NCBI RefSeq assembly: GCF_018919145.1
Contig: NZ_JAHLQJ010000003.1
Location: forward strand, 1-64,000
Direction of reading: 5' to 3'
Source of the DNA: Paenibacillus brevis
GTDB taxonomy: Bacteria; Bacillota; Bacilli; Paenibacillales; Paenibacillaceae
DNA: 64,000 nucleotides
The notes beneath the pieces were generated by a model. The model was not told where the DNA came from. It saw only the letters and a program-made list of their open reading frames with translations, and ran no database searches. Shown piece by piece: positions 43,932 to 53,929 of this stretch. Numbering within the stretch: the first letter of the stretch is position 1; each line of letters opens with the position of its first letter. A program made the translations under genes and the position numbers.

Positions 43932-44695
43932 TGAAAATGCTCAAAAATTCATATTGGCCAGCTATTGGAGTGGCTGTGCTATGTACCTTCTTTACAGCAC
44001 TGGGATCAGCTATCGCAGAAATAATGGAGGTCGAGGAAGCTGCAGCCTATTTGATCATGGCAGGAGGTGTCGCCGTATCGGCGCTTCTGGGGCTGCTTAT
44101 CATGAAACGGTCAGGGAACGCAATGAGGCAGTACGGATTTCGTCTTCCCGAGCGTAACGGCATAGGGCAAGTGTGGATGTATGTGCCTCTATTACTCCTT
44201 GAGCTTGCCCCGATCTTGATCTATGGGTTCCATTTTAATAAGCAACCTATCGTATACGCAGTATTGCTGCTGTTCACGCTCCTTGTAGGGCTTAACGAAG
44301 AAATGTATTTTCGCGGATTAGTGTTCGGTTACCTTAACCGGATCAGCACAAAGACTGCAATCATCGGTTCCTCGGTCATTTTTGGGGTTCTGCATGCAGT
44401 GACCGCGCTGAACGGGAAGAATATGGGGCTGGTGCTTTTGCAAGTCGGCTTTGCCTTTCTCGCCGGGGTGGTGCTGGTGCAAATTGTTGTTCTTACGAAG
44501 AGCTTGTGGCCGGGGATCCTGTGGCATATTGTACATAACTTTCTCTCCTTCTCAACGGAAGATGTGTTTGACGAGAAGGCCATTATAGTTGTCAGCATAC
44601 AAGTGTTTCTTTTGCTTGTGTATGCAATCGGAATGGGAATAAGCTTATCGAAACGGCAAGCACTGGAACAGCCGTCAACGATAACCATGAGATAA
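43931..44695 (+). CDS. CPBP family intramembrane glutamic endopeptidase
   Basis: A 254-residue polytopic protein of the CAAX-protease/bacteriocin-processing group. Catalytic motifs are LNEEMYFRGLVFGYL (EExxxR), GVLHAVTALNG (first His) and WHIVHNFLSF (HxxxN/B-type). The ATG overlaps the TetR stop (TGATG) and follows GGGAGG. Members process prenylated proteins, confer bacteriocin immunity or act in stress signalling; which applies here is unknown. A terminator follows. Confidence 0.88.
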   Translation: MKMLKNSYWPAIGVAVLCTFFTALGSAIAEIMEVEEAAAYLIMAGGVAVSALLGLLIMKRSGNAMRQYGFRLPERNGIGQVWMYVPLLLLELAPILIYGFHFNKQPIVYAVLLLFTLLVGLNEEMYFRGLVFGYLNRISTKTAIIGSSVIFGVLHAVTALNGKNMGLVLLQVGFAFLAGVVLVQIVVLTKSLWPGILWHIVHNFLSFSTEDVFDEKAIIVVSIQVFLLLVYAIGMGISLSKRQALEQPSTITMR

Positions 44696-44715
44696 TTCCA
44701 AAGGAATGAGAAGAA

Positions 44716-44760
44716 CGGCAGCTTATCTCCCGTGAGGGAGCACGGGCTGCCGATTTTTTT
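44716..44760. terminator. Terminator between the CPBP and AraC genes
   Basis: CGGCAGC/GCTGCCG outer stem with inner CCCGTG/CACGGG, then ATTTTTTT; convergent genes flank it. Confidence 0.88.
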
Positions 44761-44777
44761 GTTATAAGGCAGAAGCA

Positions 44778-45614
44778 TCAGCGAAGGCTGGATGGAGCTC
44801 TTCCCCGGAACTGTCTGAAGGCGCGGTTGAAGGTACGGACATTCGTAAATCCGCATTCCAGCGCGATATCGAGCATGGTAAGCTCCGTTGTCCGGATGAG
44901 CTCCTCGGCCTTATCTATCCGAATACTATTGAGATAAGCGGTCAGGCTCATGCCGGTGGTACTCTTAAAGGTCCGGGAAAAATGATATACACTCATATGC
45001 GCTTGCCGGGCAGCCTCCTCCAGCGTGATGGTTCTGAAGCATTGGGCTTCGAGATAATCAAGCACCTCTCGCATAGCCTGTCGTCCGCTGCCGAGCCGCC
45101 TGTCCTTGCGAAGATCTAGGGGTTCATTCGGAGCGTATCGCAGAATTAACCCGCTGAGCTCGTAAAGAAGTCCTACCAGCAGGGTGTCGTAGTATTCGGG
45201 CTTCTCAATCATTTCTGTCAGCATCCGTTCTATTAGAAGGGCAGCTTGAGCGGATAGCATTTCCCGGGATCCGCCCAGTTCTTCCGCGCTCGTGATTACG
45301 GGAGAGACAAGATGAACATCACCCGGCCATCCGCTGGGGCTGCCTATGAGCCTGGGATTAAAGATGACAAGAATAATCTCGGATTCCAGATCCCTGCCAT
45401 CATAATAGTGAATATCTCCACTGCTGCACACGGCCAGGTCGCCCGCCCTTAGCAGCCAGTTCTCCGAATTGATTCCGACCCGGATTTCGCCCTCTCTAAC
45501 ATAAATGAGTTCAACATCGTTGTGCCAATGAGCCAGAAATGAAAAGTTATGCAATTGCATCACACTGATCGGCAGGTCGCTGCCATAGTGTCGTTTCTCG
45601 TGATAAGCCTTCAT
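44778..45614 (-). CDS. AraC family transcriptional regulator
   Basis: A 278-residue regulator with an N-terminal cupin-type ligand domain (about 15-140; HNFSFLAHWHNDVELIYVREGEIRVGINSENWLL) and a C-terminal double HTH (about 175-275; ITLEEAARQAHMSVYHFSRTFKSTTGMSL and LDIALECGFTNVRTFNRAFRQFRG). It is divergent from the ThuA and Gfo/Idh/MocA genes and is probably their activator in response to a sugar. The 174-nt intergenic gap (45615-45788) should hold both promoters; none is clear by eye. Confidence 0.92.
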   Translation of the reverse strand: MKAYHEKRHYGSDLPISVMQLHNFSFLAHWHNDVELIYVREGEIRVGINSENWLLRAGDLAVCSSGDIHYYDGRDLESEIILVIFNPRLIGSPSGWPGDVHLVSPVITSAEELGGSREMLSAQAALLIERMLTEMIEKPEYYDTLLVGLLYELSGLILRYAPNEPLDLRKDRRLGSGRQAMREVLDYLEAQCFRTITLEEAARQAHMSVYHFSRTFKSTTGMSLTAYLNSIRIDKAEELIRTTELTMLDIALECGFTNVRTFNRAFRQFRGRAPSSLR

Positions 45615-45788
45615 TTGCGCTCTCCTGTCCGCTGATATGCCCGAAATAAAACATTCAAGACTAAAATAGCAATAAGTGTCCGATTAAGCAATGGAAATGA
45701 CGAGCCTGCAGACCCTTAACAGCTTACAATCGGAGTATGCAGATTGGATAATCACTGCTGAGAGTGATGGGAAGGGGCAGGCAGACAT

Positions 45789-46448
45789 ATGGCAAAGAAA
45801 GCATTGATCGTACAGGGCGGATGGGACGGGCACGAACCGGTTCAGGTTGCGGAGAGATTTGCCCGTTTACTAGCTGGTGAAGGGTTTGAAGTAGAAGTCT
45901 CGGATACGTTGGACCGTTTTGAAAATGAGGAGGATTTGAAAAGTCACAGTCTAATCGTTCCTATCTGGACAATGGGTGAGATCACGGAAGAGCAGCTTAA
46001 ACCTGTGCTGCGTGCAGTAGAGTCTGGCGTAGGGATTGCCGGCTGTCACGGAGGGATGTGCGATTCGTTCCGCAATTCAGTTGAATGGCAATTTATGACC
46101 GGATCTCAGTGGGTGGCTCATCCGTTTAATGATGGGGTCGAGTATGAGGTGAACCTGGTCAAGAACAGCTCCAGCCCGATTGTAGAAGGTATCCAGGACT
46201 TTGCAGTGAAGTCCGAGCAATATTATCTCCACGTGGACCCGTGTGTTGATGTGTTGGCAACAACCTCGTTTGCGATTAGCGAGGGTCCTCACTCGGCAAA
46301 CGGCGTTATCAAGATGCCGGTTGTCTATACCAAGAAATGGGGACTGGGCCGCGTATTTTACAACTCACTAGGTCATCATGCAGATATTTTTGATATCCCC
46401 GAGGCCATTGAATTGATGCGTAGAGGATTTCTATGGGCCGCAAGATAA
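45789..46448 (+). CDS. ThuA domain protein
   Basis: A 219-residue class I glutamine-amidotransferase-like (ThuA) protein. The segment SLIVPIWTMGEITEEQL and GVGIAGCHGGMCDSFRNSVEWQFMTGSQWVAHPFND match the family. ThuA proteins are tied to trehalose/sugar 3-keto metabolism and are often next to Gfo/Idh/MocA dehydrogenases, as here (82 nt gap). AAGGGGCAG precedes the ATG. Confidence 0.9.
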   Translation: MAKKALIVQGGWDGHEPVQVAERFARLLAGEGFEVEVSDTLDRFENEEDLKSHSLIVPIWTMGEITEEQLKPVLRAVESGVGIAGCHGGMCDSFRNSVEWQFMTGSQWVAHPFNDGVEYEVNLVKNSSSPIVEGIQDFAVKSEQYYLHVDPCVDVLATTSFAISEGPHSANGVIKMPVVYTKKWGLGRVFYNSLGHHADIFDIPEAIELMRRGFLWAAR

Positions 46449-46530
46449 GCAGATAAGAACAGCGCTTATTCATAATAGGTCTGATGACAAGCAGATAGCC
46501 TAAACTAAGCTAAAGGTGGGACAGCTCTTG

Positions 46531-47631
<1,101 letters not shown>

Positions 47632-47639
47632 CTTGAGCT

Positions 47640-47674
47640 AGCCCCATGTTCTGGCAGCACCAGAGCTTGGGGCT
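47640..47674 (+). terminator. Hairpin after the dehydrogenase gene, possible terminator
   Basis: Stem AGCCCCA/TGGGGCT with inner CTGG/CCAG, then TTGTTATT; the T run is broken. Confidence 0.5.
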
Positions 47675-47724
47675 TGTTATTATACATATCCAAGCCCAAG
47701 GAGTGAGGAATGAATGCCTGCTTT

Positions 47725-48530
47725 TTAATTGGATAGCATACTCAGCTTCTGATTGAAATACGAATTGTAATTTTGGAAATGAACGATTTTTGGTTCTTCA
47801 GCTAATGCATGCAGAATTGCCAATGCTCTCTGGGACTCCTGTCTGGCGGCAGGCGAATTGCCGCTCTCTGCATAGCATTCGCTCAGTTTTTCCATCATCT
47901 GAAGTAGTACTTCTATGGAAATCCACTTTTGTTTTTCCGCTGCCTCAAATTTCACCGCACCAGTGGCGACAAATGCCAGTTCGGACAGCTTGGAAAAGTA
48001 CAGTTCAGGGACTTGCTCCAAAGCTGCTATAGCATGCTCCGTCTCCCCTTTAGCCTTATAAGCATATGCGAGAAACGCAGTGCATCATATTTGACAGCAA
48101 TATCGTTCGTTAAAGAAATGAGCTTGCTTGCAACAGAGATGACATAATCCGGTTCTTCCGAGGTGCTGCATACATAGAGAAGATGATTTAACAGGAGGTC
48201 ATCATCAGGGTAGCTCATTAGCCCATTCTCGATAAGGGTTCTTGCTTGAGAAGGATTGCTCTCCCGAAATACATAGGCTTGGTCGCAAATCTCCTTGATT
48301 TTTTGTGTCTTCTCATTAAGATGATGGCCGAACAATTCGTCTATGCTCACGTTAAAAAAGTTGGCAAGGGGAGGGACCATGGTGATATCCGGTAATGCAA
48401 TATTATTTTCCCATTTGCTCACGGCTTGCGTGGAAATGCCCAAACTTGCTCCCAGCTGTTCTTGGGTGATCCCTTTTTGCTTGCGCAGGCTTCGTATTTG
48501 GCTCCCAATAAGTAAATTTATAACTTTCAC
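47725..48530 (-). pseudogene. XRE family regulator broken by a frameshift
   Basis: The first part (48530 down to 48027) codes an N-terminal HTH_3 domain (IGSQIRSLRKQKGITQEQLGASLGISTQAVSKWENN) plus TPR-like helices and stops soon after KYDALRF. The same strand in another frame continues at once with AYAYKAKGETEHAIAALEQVPELY and on to 47725, exactly what the TPR region should contain. Adding one base near 48072 (CGTTTCTCGCA to CGTTTCCTCGCA) joins the two into one protein of about 268 residues. The start is GTG with a poor ribosome site. Either a recent null mutation or a base-call error. Confidence 0.82.
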
Positions 48531-48679
48531 CTTCTAGTCAATAGAGTAAAGAGCGCTCTTCCTGCTACAAGTATAGATTAGAGCTTGAGACTTACTCAAC
48601 AACCGCTTAAGTGACTATATATCAACTGCAGGTTGAATTTACACAGATAATCATGCAGGTAATGCACAGGTAAGGGAGC

Positions 48680-49474
48680 TCAATTCGGAAGCCTGGCTTC
48701 GGCAGAATTTAACAACGCTGCAATGGACTGCTCATATTTCATGATTTTTTGCTGAGAGGTCTGTATTTGCTTCAAAATATCCACAATAACTGCAAGCTCG
48801 GCCTTGGCGGCATGTGCATCTCCTTGCTTGATGGCTGCTTTGTACCGTTTATTCACTTCTGTCTTGCGCTTGTTCAATGCTGTAACCTGTTGATTTTCAG
48901 CGGTAATTTGCTTCTTAATGGCAGGAACATTGACGATTGCATCCTTTACAAGCTTTGCTTTGGCGGCTGTTTGCTTCTTGGCGGCGGAATATCTCTCTTG
49001 CTTTTGCTTGATGCTTTGCCGGGCAGATGCAGCTTCAGGCTTGATACGGTTTCGCTTGAGGTCGTAGAGAAGAGCTGTCTTACTGTCTTTGTTCTTCCTT
49101 GCTTCGCTTGCTTTCTTTCCAAGAGCGGTATACTCCGCTAGAAGAGGGGCGTGCTTCTGGCGAATCGAAGCGGCTTCTGCCTTCAGGTGATCCAGTTGAG
49201 CCTTGCCGATCAACTGAACCCGGGTATTTATCGATTTGAGTCTCTCATTGTTTTCTTTCCGTAGAAGCTGAACTTGTTGCTTTGTTGCTCGGTTAGATGA
49301 CTCCAGAGATTGAGATGAGTCATACAGCTTATCAATGCTTGTAAGTGCTTCGTCCCATGAGGAGGAGACGGCCGCATAGGAAGGAAAGGCACCCGCAAAG
49401 GAAAGAATCAGACTCAGAAGCACAAAGCAAATAACAGCTCGAATACGGCAACTCTTGAAGAGAGAATAGGACAT
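48680..49474 (-). CDS. Secreted coiled-coil protein of unknown function
   Basis: 264 residues: an N-terminal signal (about 1-34, cleavage near SYAAVSS), then almost entirely alpha-helical, Lys/Ala/Gln/Glu-rich sequence with heptad character (about 40-255). No enzyme motif and no anchor are seen, so it is probably released or held in the wall. AAAGGAG lies 10 nt before the ATG. Its consensus promoter (49579-49607) is separated from the gene by a hairpin with a T-tract, so its transcription is probably attenuated. No known family is recognised. Confidence 0.8.
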   Translation of the reverse strand: MSYSLFKSCRIRAVICFVLLSLILSFAGAFPSYAAVSSSWDEALTSIDKLYDSSQSLESSNRATKQQVQLLRKENNERLKSINTRVQLIGKAQLDHLKAEAASIRQKHAPLLAEYTALGKKASEARKNKDSKTALLYDLKRNRIKPEAASARQSIKQKQERYSAAKKQTAAKAKLVKDAIVNVPAIKKQITAENQQVTALNKRKTEVNKRYKAAIKQGDAHAAKAELAVIVDILKQIQTSQQKIMKYEQSIAALLNSAEARLPN

Positions 49475-49507
49475 AGAATGTCAGCTCCTTTAGAGAAAAG
49501 GAAAAAA

Positions 49508-49549
49508 AGCACCTGCAAGATAGGCCAGTAGGCCATCCTGCGAGGTGCT
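49508..49549 (-). terminator. Leader terminator/attenuator of the coiled-coil protein gene
   Basis: Read on the minus strand: AGCACCT pairs with AGGTGCT, with inner GCAGGAT/ATCTTGC-like and GGCC/GGCC pairing, followed by TTTTTTT. It lies between the promoter at 49579-49607 and the start codon at 49474. Upstream GCGAG can pair with CTCGC inside the terminator's 5' arm, giving a competing stem. Confidence 0.8.
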
Positions 49550-49578
49550 TCTCTCGCTTTTTCGCTTATTTTGTAAAT

Positions 49579-49607
49579 AATATACAGAAACAAAATGAAA
49601 TTGTCAA
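49579..49607 (-). promoter_or_regulatory. Promoter of the coiled-coil protein gene
   Basis: On the minus strand TTGACA (49607-49602), a 17-nt spacer, and TATATT (49584-49579). It lies in the gap after the HD-domain gene and reads into the attenuator. Confidence 0.8.
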
Positions 49608-49644
49608 CCAAAAAGAGAACGTAAGTTCTTGTTGAGGGAAATGG

Positions 49645-50334
49645 TCAAACCTGCCCATCCCATTCAAGATAGAAGCGTTCGACGTATTGCTCCATATAGC
49701 GATGCCGCTCTTGGGCGATTGCCTTTGCTGAAGCTGTATTCATAAGATCCTTAAGCTTAAGCAGCTTTTCATAGAAATGATTGATAGCGGTTGTTTTCCC
49801 GTTTCTGTATTCCTCAGCGGACATCGATTCCCGTGGCGGCAGGCCCGGATCATGAATCGGATGCCCCTTCCAGCCTGCATATTGAAACGCTCTTGCAATC
49901 GCAATAGCGCCGATCGCATCAAGACGGTCTGCATCCTGAACCACACGGCCTTCCAACGTTCGTACAGGGGGGTTCGTTCCGGCATTATAGGACATCGTGG
50001 AAATAATCTCGATAATATGCTCCGTATCTTCGCCCTGAAGCTGTTGGCCTTCCAGCCAGCTGCGTACTTTGAAAAGTCCGCTTTCCTTTGAATCGTTCAG
50101 CTTCTCATCGGCAACATCGTGCAAAAGGGCCGCTACAGTGCATATAAAGGGATCGGCTCCTTCCTCGTGGGCCAAACGCCGGGCCATCTGCACGACGCGA
50201 TGGATATGCCACCAATCATGGCCGCTGGTGTCGTGCTCTAATTCGGCTTTGCAAAAGCGTTCTGCTTTCTGGATCAAATGAATTTGTTCTATAGTCAGAT
50301 TATTGTATGAGGCTGCACCATTCTTCTGAATCAT
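49645..50334 (-). CDS. HD-domain phosphohydrolase
   Basis: A 229-residue HD superfamily protein of the YedJ-like group. Metal residues: HDWWHIHRVVQMARRLA (His), AALLHDVADEKL (HD) and VQDADRLDAIGAIAIARAF (Asp). Start at the ATG 7 nt after GAGAGGGAG; ten more in-frame codons lie upstream without a ribosome site. Likely acts on a nucleotide or other phosphate ester; substrate not known. Confidence 0.88.
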   Translation of the reverse strand: MIQKNGAASYNNLTIEQIHLIQKAERFCKAELEHDTSGHDWWHIHRVVQMARRLAHEEGADPFICTVAALLHDVADEKLNDSKESGLFKVRSWLEGQQLQGEDTEHIIEIISTMSYNAGTNPPVRTLEGRVVQDADRLDAIGAIAIARAFQYAGWKGHPIHDPGLPPRESMSAEEYRNGKTTAINHFYEKLLKLKDLMNTASAKAIAQERHRYMEQYVERFYLEWDGQV

Positions 50335-50475
50335 TGAGTATCTCCCTCTCACTTTTTGCCGCAATCCTGCATGGTGTAGTTTTATTTAAAGTGCCTTCTT
50401 TAAGCCGAGCATTGATTCCAATATACTACGAAGTAAATTAATCATGGAAAAGAAAATTTTTGGAGGGAGGTGACA

Positions 50476-50559
50476 ATGCGTACCAGTGTAATAGCAGGAG
50501 GAACCGATGGGATGGGAAAGCAGTTGACCTTGCAATTGCTTCGTAATGGGGCGCAATAA
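50476..50559 (+). pseudogene. Truncated short-chain dehydrogenase remnant
   Basis: After a perfect GGAGGGAGGTGACA ribosome site an ATG opens MRTSVIAGGTDGMGKQLTLQ, the first strand, glycine loop and helix of an SDR Rossmann fold, then ends at TAA after 27 codons. The next 100 nt carry no SDR sequence in any frame. This is the 5' stub of a deleted gene. Confidence 0.65.
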
Positions 50560-50668
50560 AGCAACATCTCGGAGAGCTGAGAATAATGACCTATCTGCGA
50601 CGCATATGCTTAATCCTTAATCTTCGTAATCGATCTAATTCCGCATTATTCCACTATAAATTGAGGGA

Positions 50669-50731
50669 TTGACAAATCAGAGAAGTGGACGTAAAGTTTT
50701 AATAGCAAAAATGATAATGATTATCACTATC
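50669..50731 (+). promoter_or_regulatory. Fur-controlled promoter of the siderophore transporter
   Basis: TTGACA (50669-50674), 17-nt spacer, TAAAGT (50692-50697), then the Fur box GATAATGATTATCACTATC (50713-50731), one mismatch to GATAATGATTATCATTATC, over the expected start region. Confidence 0.87.
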
Positions 50732-50761
50732 ATCAAAACAAAGTTTAAAGGGGACATAGTA

Positions 50762-51766
50762 ATGAAAAGATGGTTATTACCTTTGCTCGTCGTTGTTGTT
50801 ATGGCATTGAGCGCCTGCGGCAACACTGCGGACAATAATTCCGCAGCAGGAACCAACAATTCCGCTTCCGAGTCCAACGCGAGCGCAGATAACGGCGGGT
50901 CGGCCAATGCAAGCTCAAGTACAAACAGCTCTGCCGACGAAAGCAGTGCGGATACGATTACTTATCAATCCGAAAATGGGCCGATCGAGGTGCCGGCAAA
51001 TCCTCAGCGCGTAGTCATTCTTTCAGGCAATGCGGGGAACTTGCTGAAGCTGGGCGTGCCTATTGCCGGGACAGACTCCTGGGCTAAGGCAAACCCTAAT
51101 TTTAAAGATCAGCTTCAGGATGTTCCCGAGGTATCTGAGGAAAACATAGAGAGTATTTTAAACGTCAAGCCTGACCTGATTATTGCCAGCTCGGACATTC
51201 AGAATGCCGATAAATTGAAACAGATTGCCCCGCTGGTTACTTATACTTACAATAAAGTGGATTATCTGACCCAAGTTCTGGAGATCGGTAAGGCAGTGAA
51301 CAAGGAAGCGGAAGCGGCCGCCTGGATTGCCGATTTCAAGGAACGCGCCCGGAAGGCGGGAGAAGAGATCAAAGCCAAGATTGGTGCTGACAGCACGATT
51401 TCTATCATCGAGGGAGATTCAAAAGCACTGTACACCTTCGGAGATGCTTGGGGACGCGGCACGGAAATCGTATATCAAGCCATGGGTTTGAAAATGCCGG
51501 ATAAAGTTAAGGAAATGACAGCTGAAGCGGGTTATTATGATCTCTCTTTGGAGGTCCTGCCGGAATATATGGGTGATTACGTCATTTACAGTAAAGATCC
51601 GAACGCGGATGCTTCCTTCCAGGAAACCAGTACCTATAAAAATATCCCGGCCGTCAAAAATAATCGAGTCTTTGAGGTCGATGCTACCGGATTCTATTTC
51701 AATGATGCTCTGTCGCTGGATTACCAGCTCGATTTCATCACACAATCGCTGCTTGGATCCAACTAA
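50762..51766 (+). CDS. Iron-siderophore ABC transporter substrate-binding lipoprotein
   Basis: 334 residues. The lipobox ALSAC is at about 16-20, a long Asn/Ser/Ala-rich linker follows (21-65), then a class III periplasmic-binding fold (about 70-330; GPIEVPANPQRVVILSG, LNVKPDLIIASSDIQ). GGGG lies 8-11 nt before the ATG. It starts an iron-uptake operon under Fur. The siderophore is not identifiable; the family includes hydroxamate and catecholate binders. Confidence 0.92.
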   Translation: MKRWLLPLLVVVVMALSACGNTADNNSAAGTNNSASESNASADNGGSANASSSTNSSADESSADTITYQSENGPIEVPANPQRVVILSGNAGNLLKLGVPIAGTDSWAKANPNFKDQLQDVPEVSEENIESILNVKPDLIIASSDIQNADKLKQIAPLVTYTYNKVDYLTQVLEIGKAVNKEAEAAAWIADFKERARKAGEEIKAKIGADSTISIIEGDSKALYTFGDAWGRGTEIVYQAMGLKMPDKVKEMTAEAGYYDLSLEVLPEYMGDYVIYSKDPNADASFQETSTYKNIPAVKNNRVFEVDATGFYFNDALSLDYQLDFITQSLLGSN

Positions 51767-51791
51767 TCCATTTTGTGGACATGGATGAAGA

Positions 51792-51816
51792 AGGAACGCC
51801 TATGCGTTCCTTTTTT
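51792..51816 (+). terminator. Intercistronic terminator after the binding-protein gene
   Basis: Stem GGAACGC/GCGTTCC with a CTAT loop and TTTTTT; would make the permeases less abundant than the binding protein. Confidence 0.85.
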
Positions 51817-51836
51817 GCAGACTGAATTAGGAACGG

Positions 51837-52865
51837 ATGGTTGAAATGATAAACAAGTCGCGACAAAAAACAAATCTATCCTTTACGCTTAAGCTGCTAA
51901 CCAGCCTGGTGTTGTTTGTGGCGATGTTCGCTCTGTCGATTATGCTCGGTGCGAAAAATGTTTCGCTAGCGGATGTCTGGAGTGCGATCGCAAATCCGAA
52001 TGCCACCGGAGATGATATCTCCATCATCCGCGAGCTGCGTCTGCCCCGGGAGGTTGCCGGTATTCTGGTAGGCTCGGCACTGGCCGTAGCCGGAGCCATT
52101 ATGCAAGGACTGACGCGCAACCCGCTGGCTGATCCCGGACTGCTGGGCTTAACCTCCGGTGCAAATGCGGCCTTGGCCGTTACATTCGCCTTTTTACCGG
52201 CTGTCGGGTATTTTGGCACAATGATCGCCTGCTTTATTGGCGCGGCCCTTGGAGCTATGCTGGTGTTCGGCATTTCCGCCCTGCGGCGGCAGAAGCTGTC
52301 GCCGCTGCGCATGGTGCTGGCTGGTTCGGCCGTATCGGCTCTGCTCTCGGCATTTGCGGATGGCATTGCCCTCAAGTTCAAGATTTCCAAGAGCGTCACG
52401 ATGTGGACCTCGGGCGGATTGATCGGTACGACATGGGGGCAGATCGAGACGATTGCGCCGGTGGTCGGAGCAGGGCTTATTGCAGCTGTTGTCTTATCCC
52501 GTCAGTTGACGATCCTCAGCATGAACGAAGGGACAGCGGTTGGTCTTGGCCTGAAAACAACGCAGATCAAAATGATTCTGTATGTGGTGATCACACTGCT
52601 CGCCGGCGCGGCGGTAGCGCTTGTCGGCAATCTGGCGTTTATCGGGCTGATGATCCCGCATCTCGTGCGCAAATTTGCCGGAACAGATTATCGCACCATC
52701 CTGCCGCTTTCCGTCATAACAGGAGGCACCTTCATGCTGTTCGCCGATTTGCTCGGGCGGATGATCAATGCTCCTTATGAGGTGTCGGTCGCCGCCATTG
52801 TGGCCGTGCTCGGCTTGCCTTTCTTTCTGTTCATTGTTCGTAAAGGGGGGCGCTCTTTATCATGA
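51837..52865 (+). CDS. FecCD family siderophore permease, first subunit
   Basis: A 342-residue permease with nine to ten membrane helices. Typical FecCD blocks: LRLPREVAGILVGSALAVAGAIMQGLTRNPLADPGLLGLTSGA and GNLAFIGLMIPHLVRKFAGTDYR. TAGGAAC precedes the ATG weakly; an ATG three codons later is possible. It overlaps the second permease by 4 nt. Confidence 0.93.
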   Translation: MVEMINKSRQKTNLSFTLKLLTSLVLFVAMFALSIMLGAKNVSLADVWSAIANPNATGDDISIIRELRLPREVAGILVGSALAVAGAIMQGLTRNPLADPGLLGLTSGANAALAVTFAFLPAVGYFGTMIACFIGAALGAMLVFGISALRRQKLSPLRMVLAGSAVSALLSAFADGIALKFKISKSVTMWTSGGLIGTTWGQIETIAPVVGAGLIAAVVLSRQLTILSMNEGTAVGLGLKTTQIKMILYVVITLLAGAAVALVGNLAFIGLMIPHLVRKFAGTDYRTILPLSVITGGTFMLFADLLGRMINAPYEVSVAAIVAVLGLPFFLFIVRKGGRSLS

Positions 52866-53887
52866 AAATGATCCGCTCGCTTCGCAAACAGCAGGTCGTT
52901 CTTGCCTTGCTGGTTCTTCTAATGCTGGTGACCGTTCTGGCCGGTCTCAGTGTCGGGGCCTCGCCGGTTTCCATTAACCGCCTGCTTCCGACTATATTGG
53001 GACACGGATCCTTTGAGGACAACTTTGTTCTGTTCTCGGTAAGGCTGCCTCGTATTCTGGTCACGATGCTGTCAGGGATGGCGCTCGCTTTGTCAGGGGC
53101 CGTGCTTCAAGGCATCACCCGTAACGAGCTGGCTGATCCGGGGATTGTCGGCATTAATTCCGGTGCCGGGGTCGGAGTGACCGTGTATTTCCTGTTCGCG
53201 CCGATTAACGTCGAGACTTTCGCTTACGTCATTCCGCTGATAGCCTTTGCCGGCGCTTTGATTACTGCGGTATTGATCTATGTATTTTCCTATGCCCGCG
53301 GAGAAGGCGTTCAGCCGATTCGGCTGGTACTGGTTGGTGTCGGCTTCTCGATGGCCCTATCGGGGATGATGATTGTCCTTATTTCTTCTGTGGACCGGAC
53401 AAAAGTCGATTTTATCGCCAAGTGGCTCGCCGGCAATGTATGGGGAACGGACTGGCCGTTTGTGCTTGCCTTGCTGCCTTGGCTGGTTATCCTCGTTCCT
53501 TATGTGCTGCTCAAATCCAGGGAGCTGAATTTGCTTGCTATGAGCGAGTCGACGGCAATCGGCACCGGGGTTGTAGTCAATAAAGACCGGATTCTGCTCA
53601 TGCTGGCTGCCGTTGCTTTGGCTGCTTCGGCGGTTTCGGTTACGGGCGGCATTGCCTTTATCGGCCTGATGGCGCCGCATATTGCCCGGGCCTTGGTTGG
53701 CCCCAGACATCAGCAATTTGTGCCGGTATCCATTCTGATCGGAGGATGGCTGTTGCTGCTCGCCGATACGATCGGCCGCAATCTGGTACAGCCGAGCGGG
53801 ATTGCAGCCGGAATTATGGTAGCATTCATCGGGGCCCCGTACTTCCTATATCTGCTGTTAAAAGAAGAACGCCAAGGCGGAATCTGA
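52862..53887 (+). CDS. FecCD family siderophore permease, second subunit
   Basis: The 341-residue partner permease with the same fold: VRLPRILVTMLSGMALALSGAVLQGITRNELADPGIVGINSGAG and GGIAFIGLMAPHIARALVGPRHQ. It starts inside the first permease's stop (ATGA). No FhuC-type ATPase gene follows; it must be supplied from elsewhere. Confidence 0.93.
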   Translation: MKMIRSLRKQQVVLALLVLLMLVTVLAGLSVGASPVSINRLLPTILGHGSFEDNFVLFSVRLPRILVTMLSGMALALSGAVLQGITRNELADPGIVGINSGAGVGVTVYFLFAPINVETFAYVIPLIAFAGALITAVLIYVFSYARGEGVQPIRLVLVGVGFSMALSGMMIVLISSVDRTKVDFIAKWLAGNVWGTDWPFVLALLPWLVILVPYVLLKSRELNLLAMSESTAIGTGVVVNKDRILLMLAAVALAASAVSVTGGIAFIGLMAPHIARALVGPRHQQFVPVSILIGGWLLLLADTIGRNLVQPSGIAAGIMVAFIGAPYFLYLLLKEERQGGI

Positions 53888-53929
53888 AGCTTGTTTTTGC
53901 TTTCTGCTTTGTTGTAAGGGTTGATGCAA

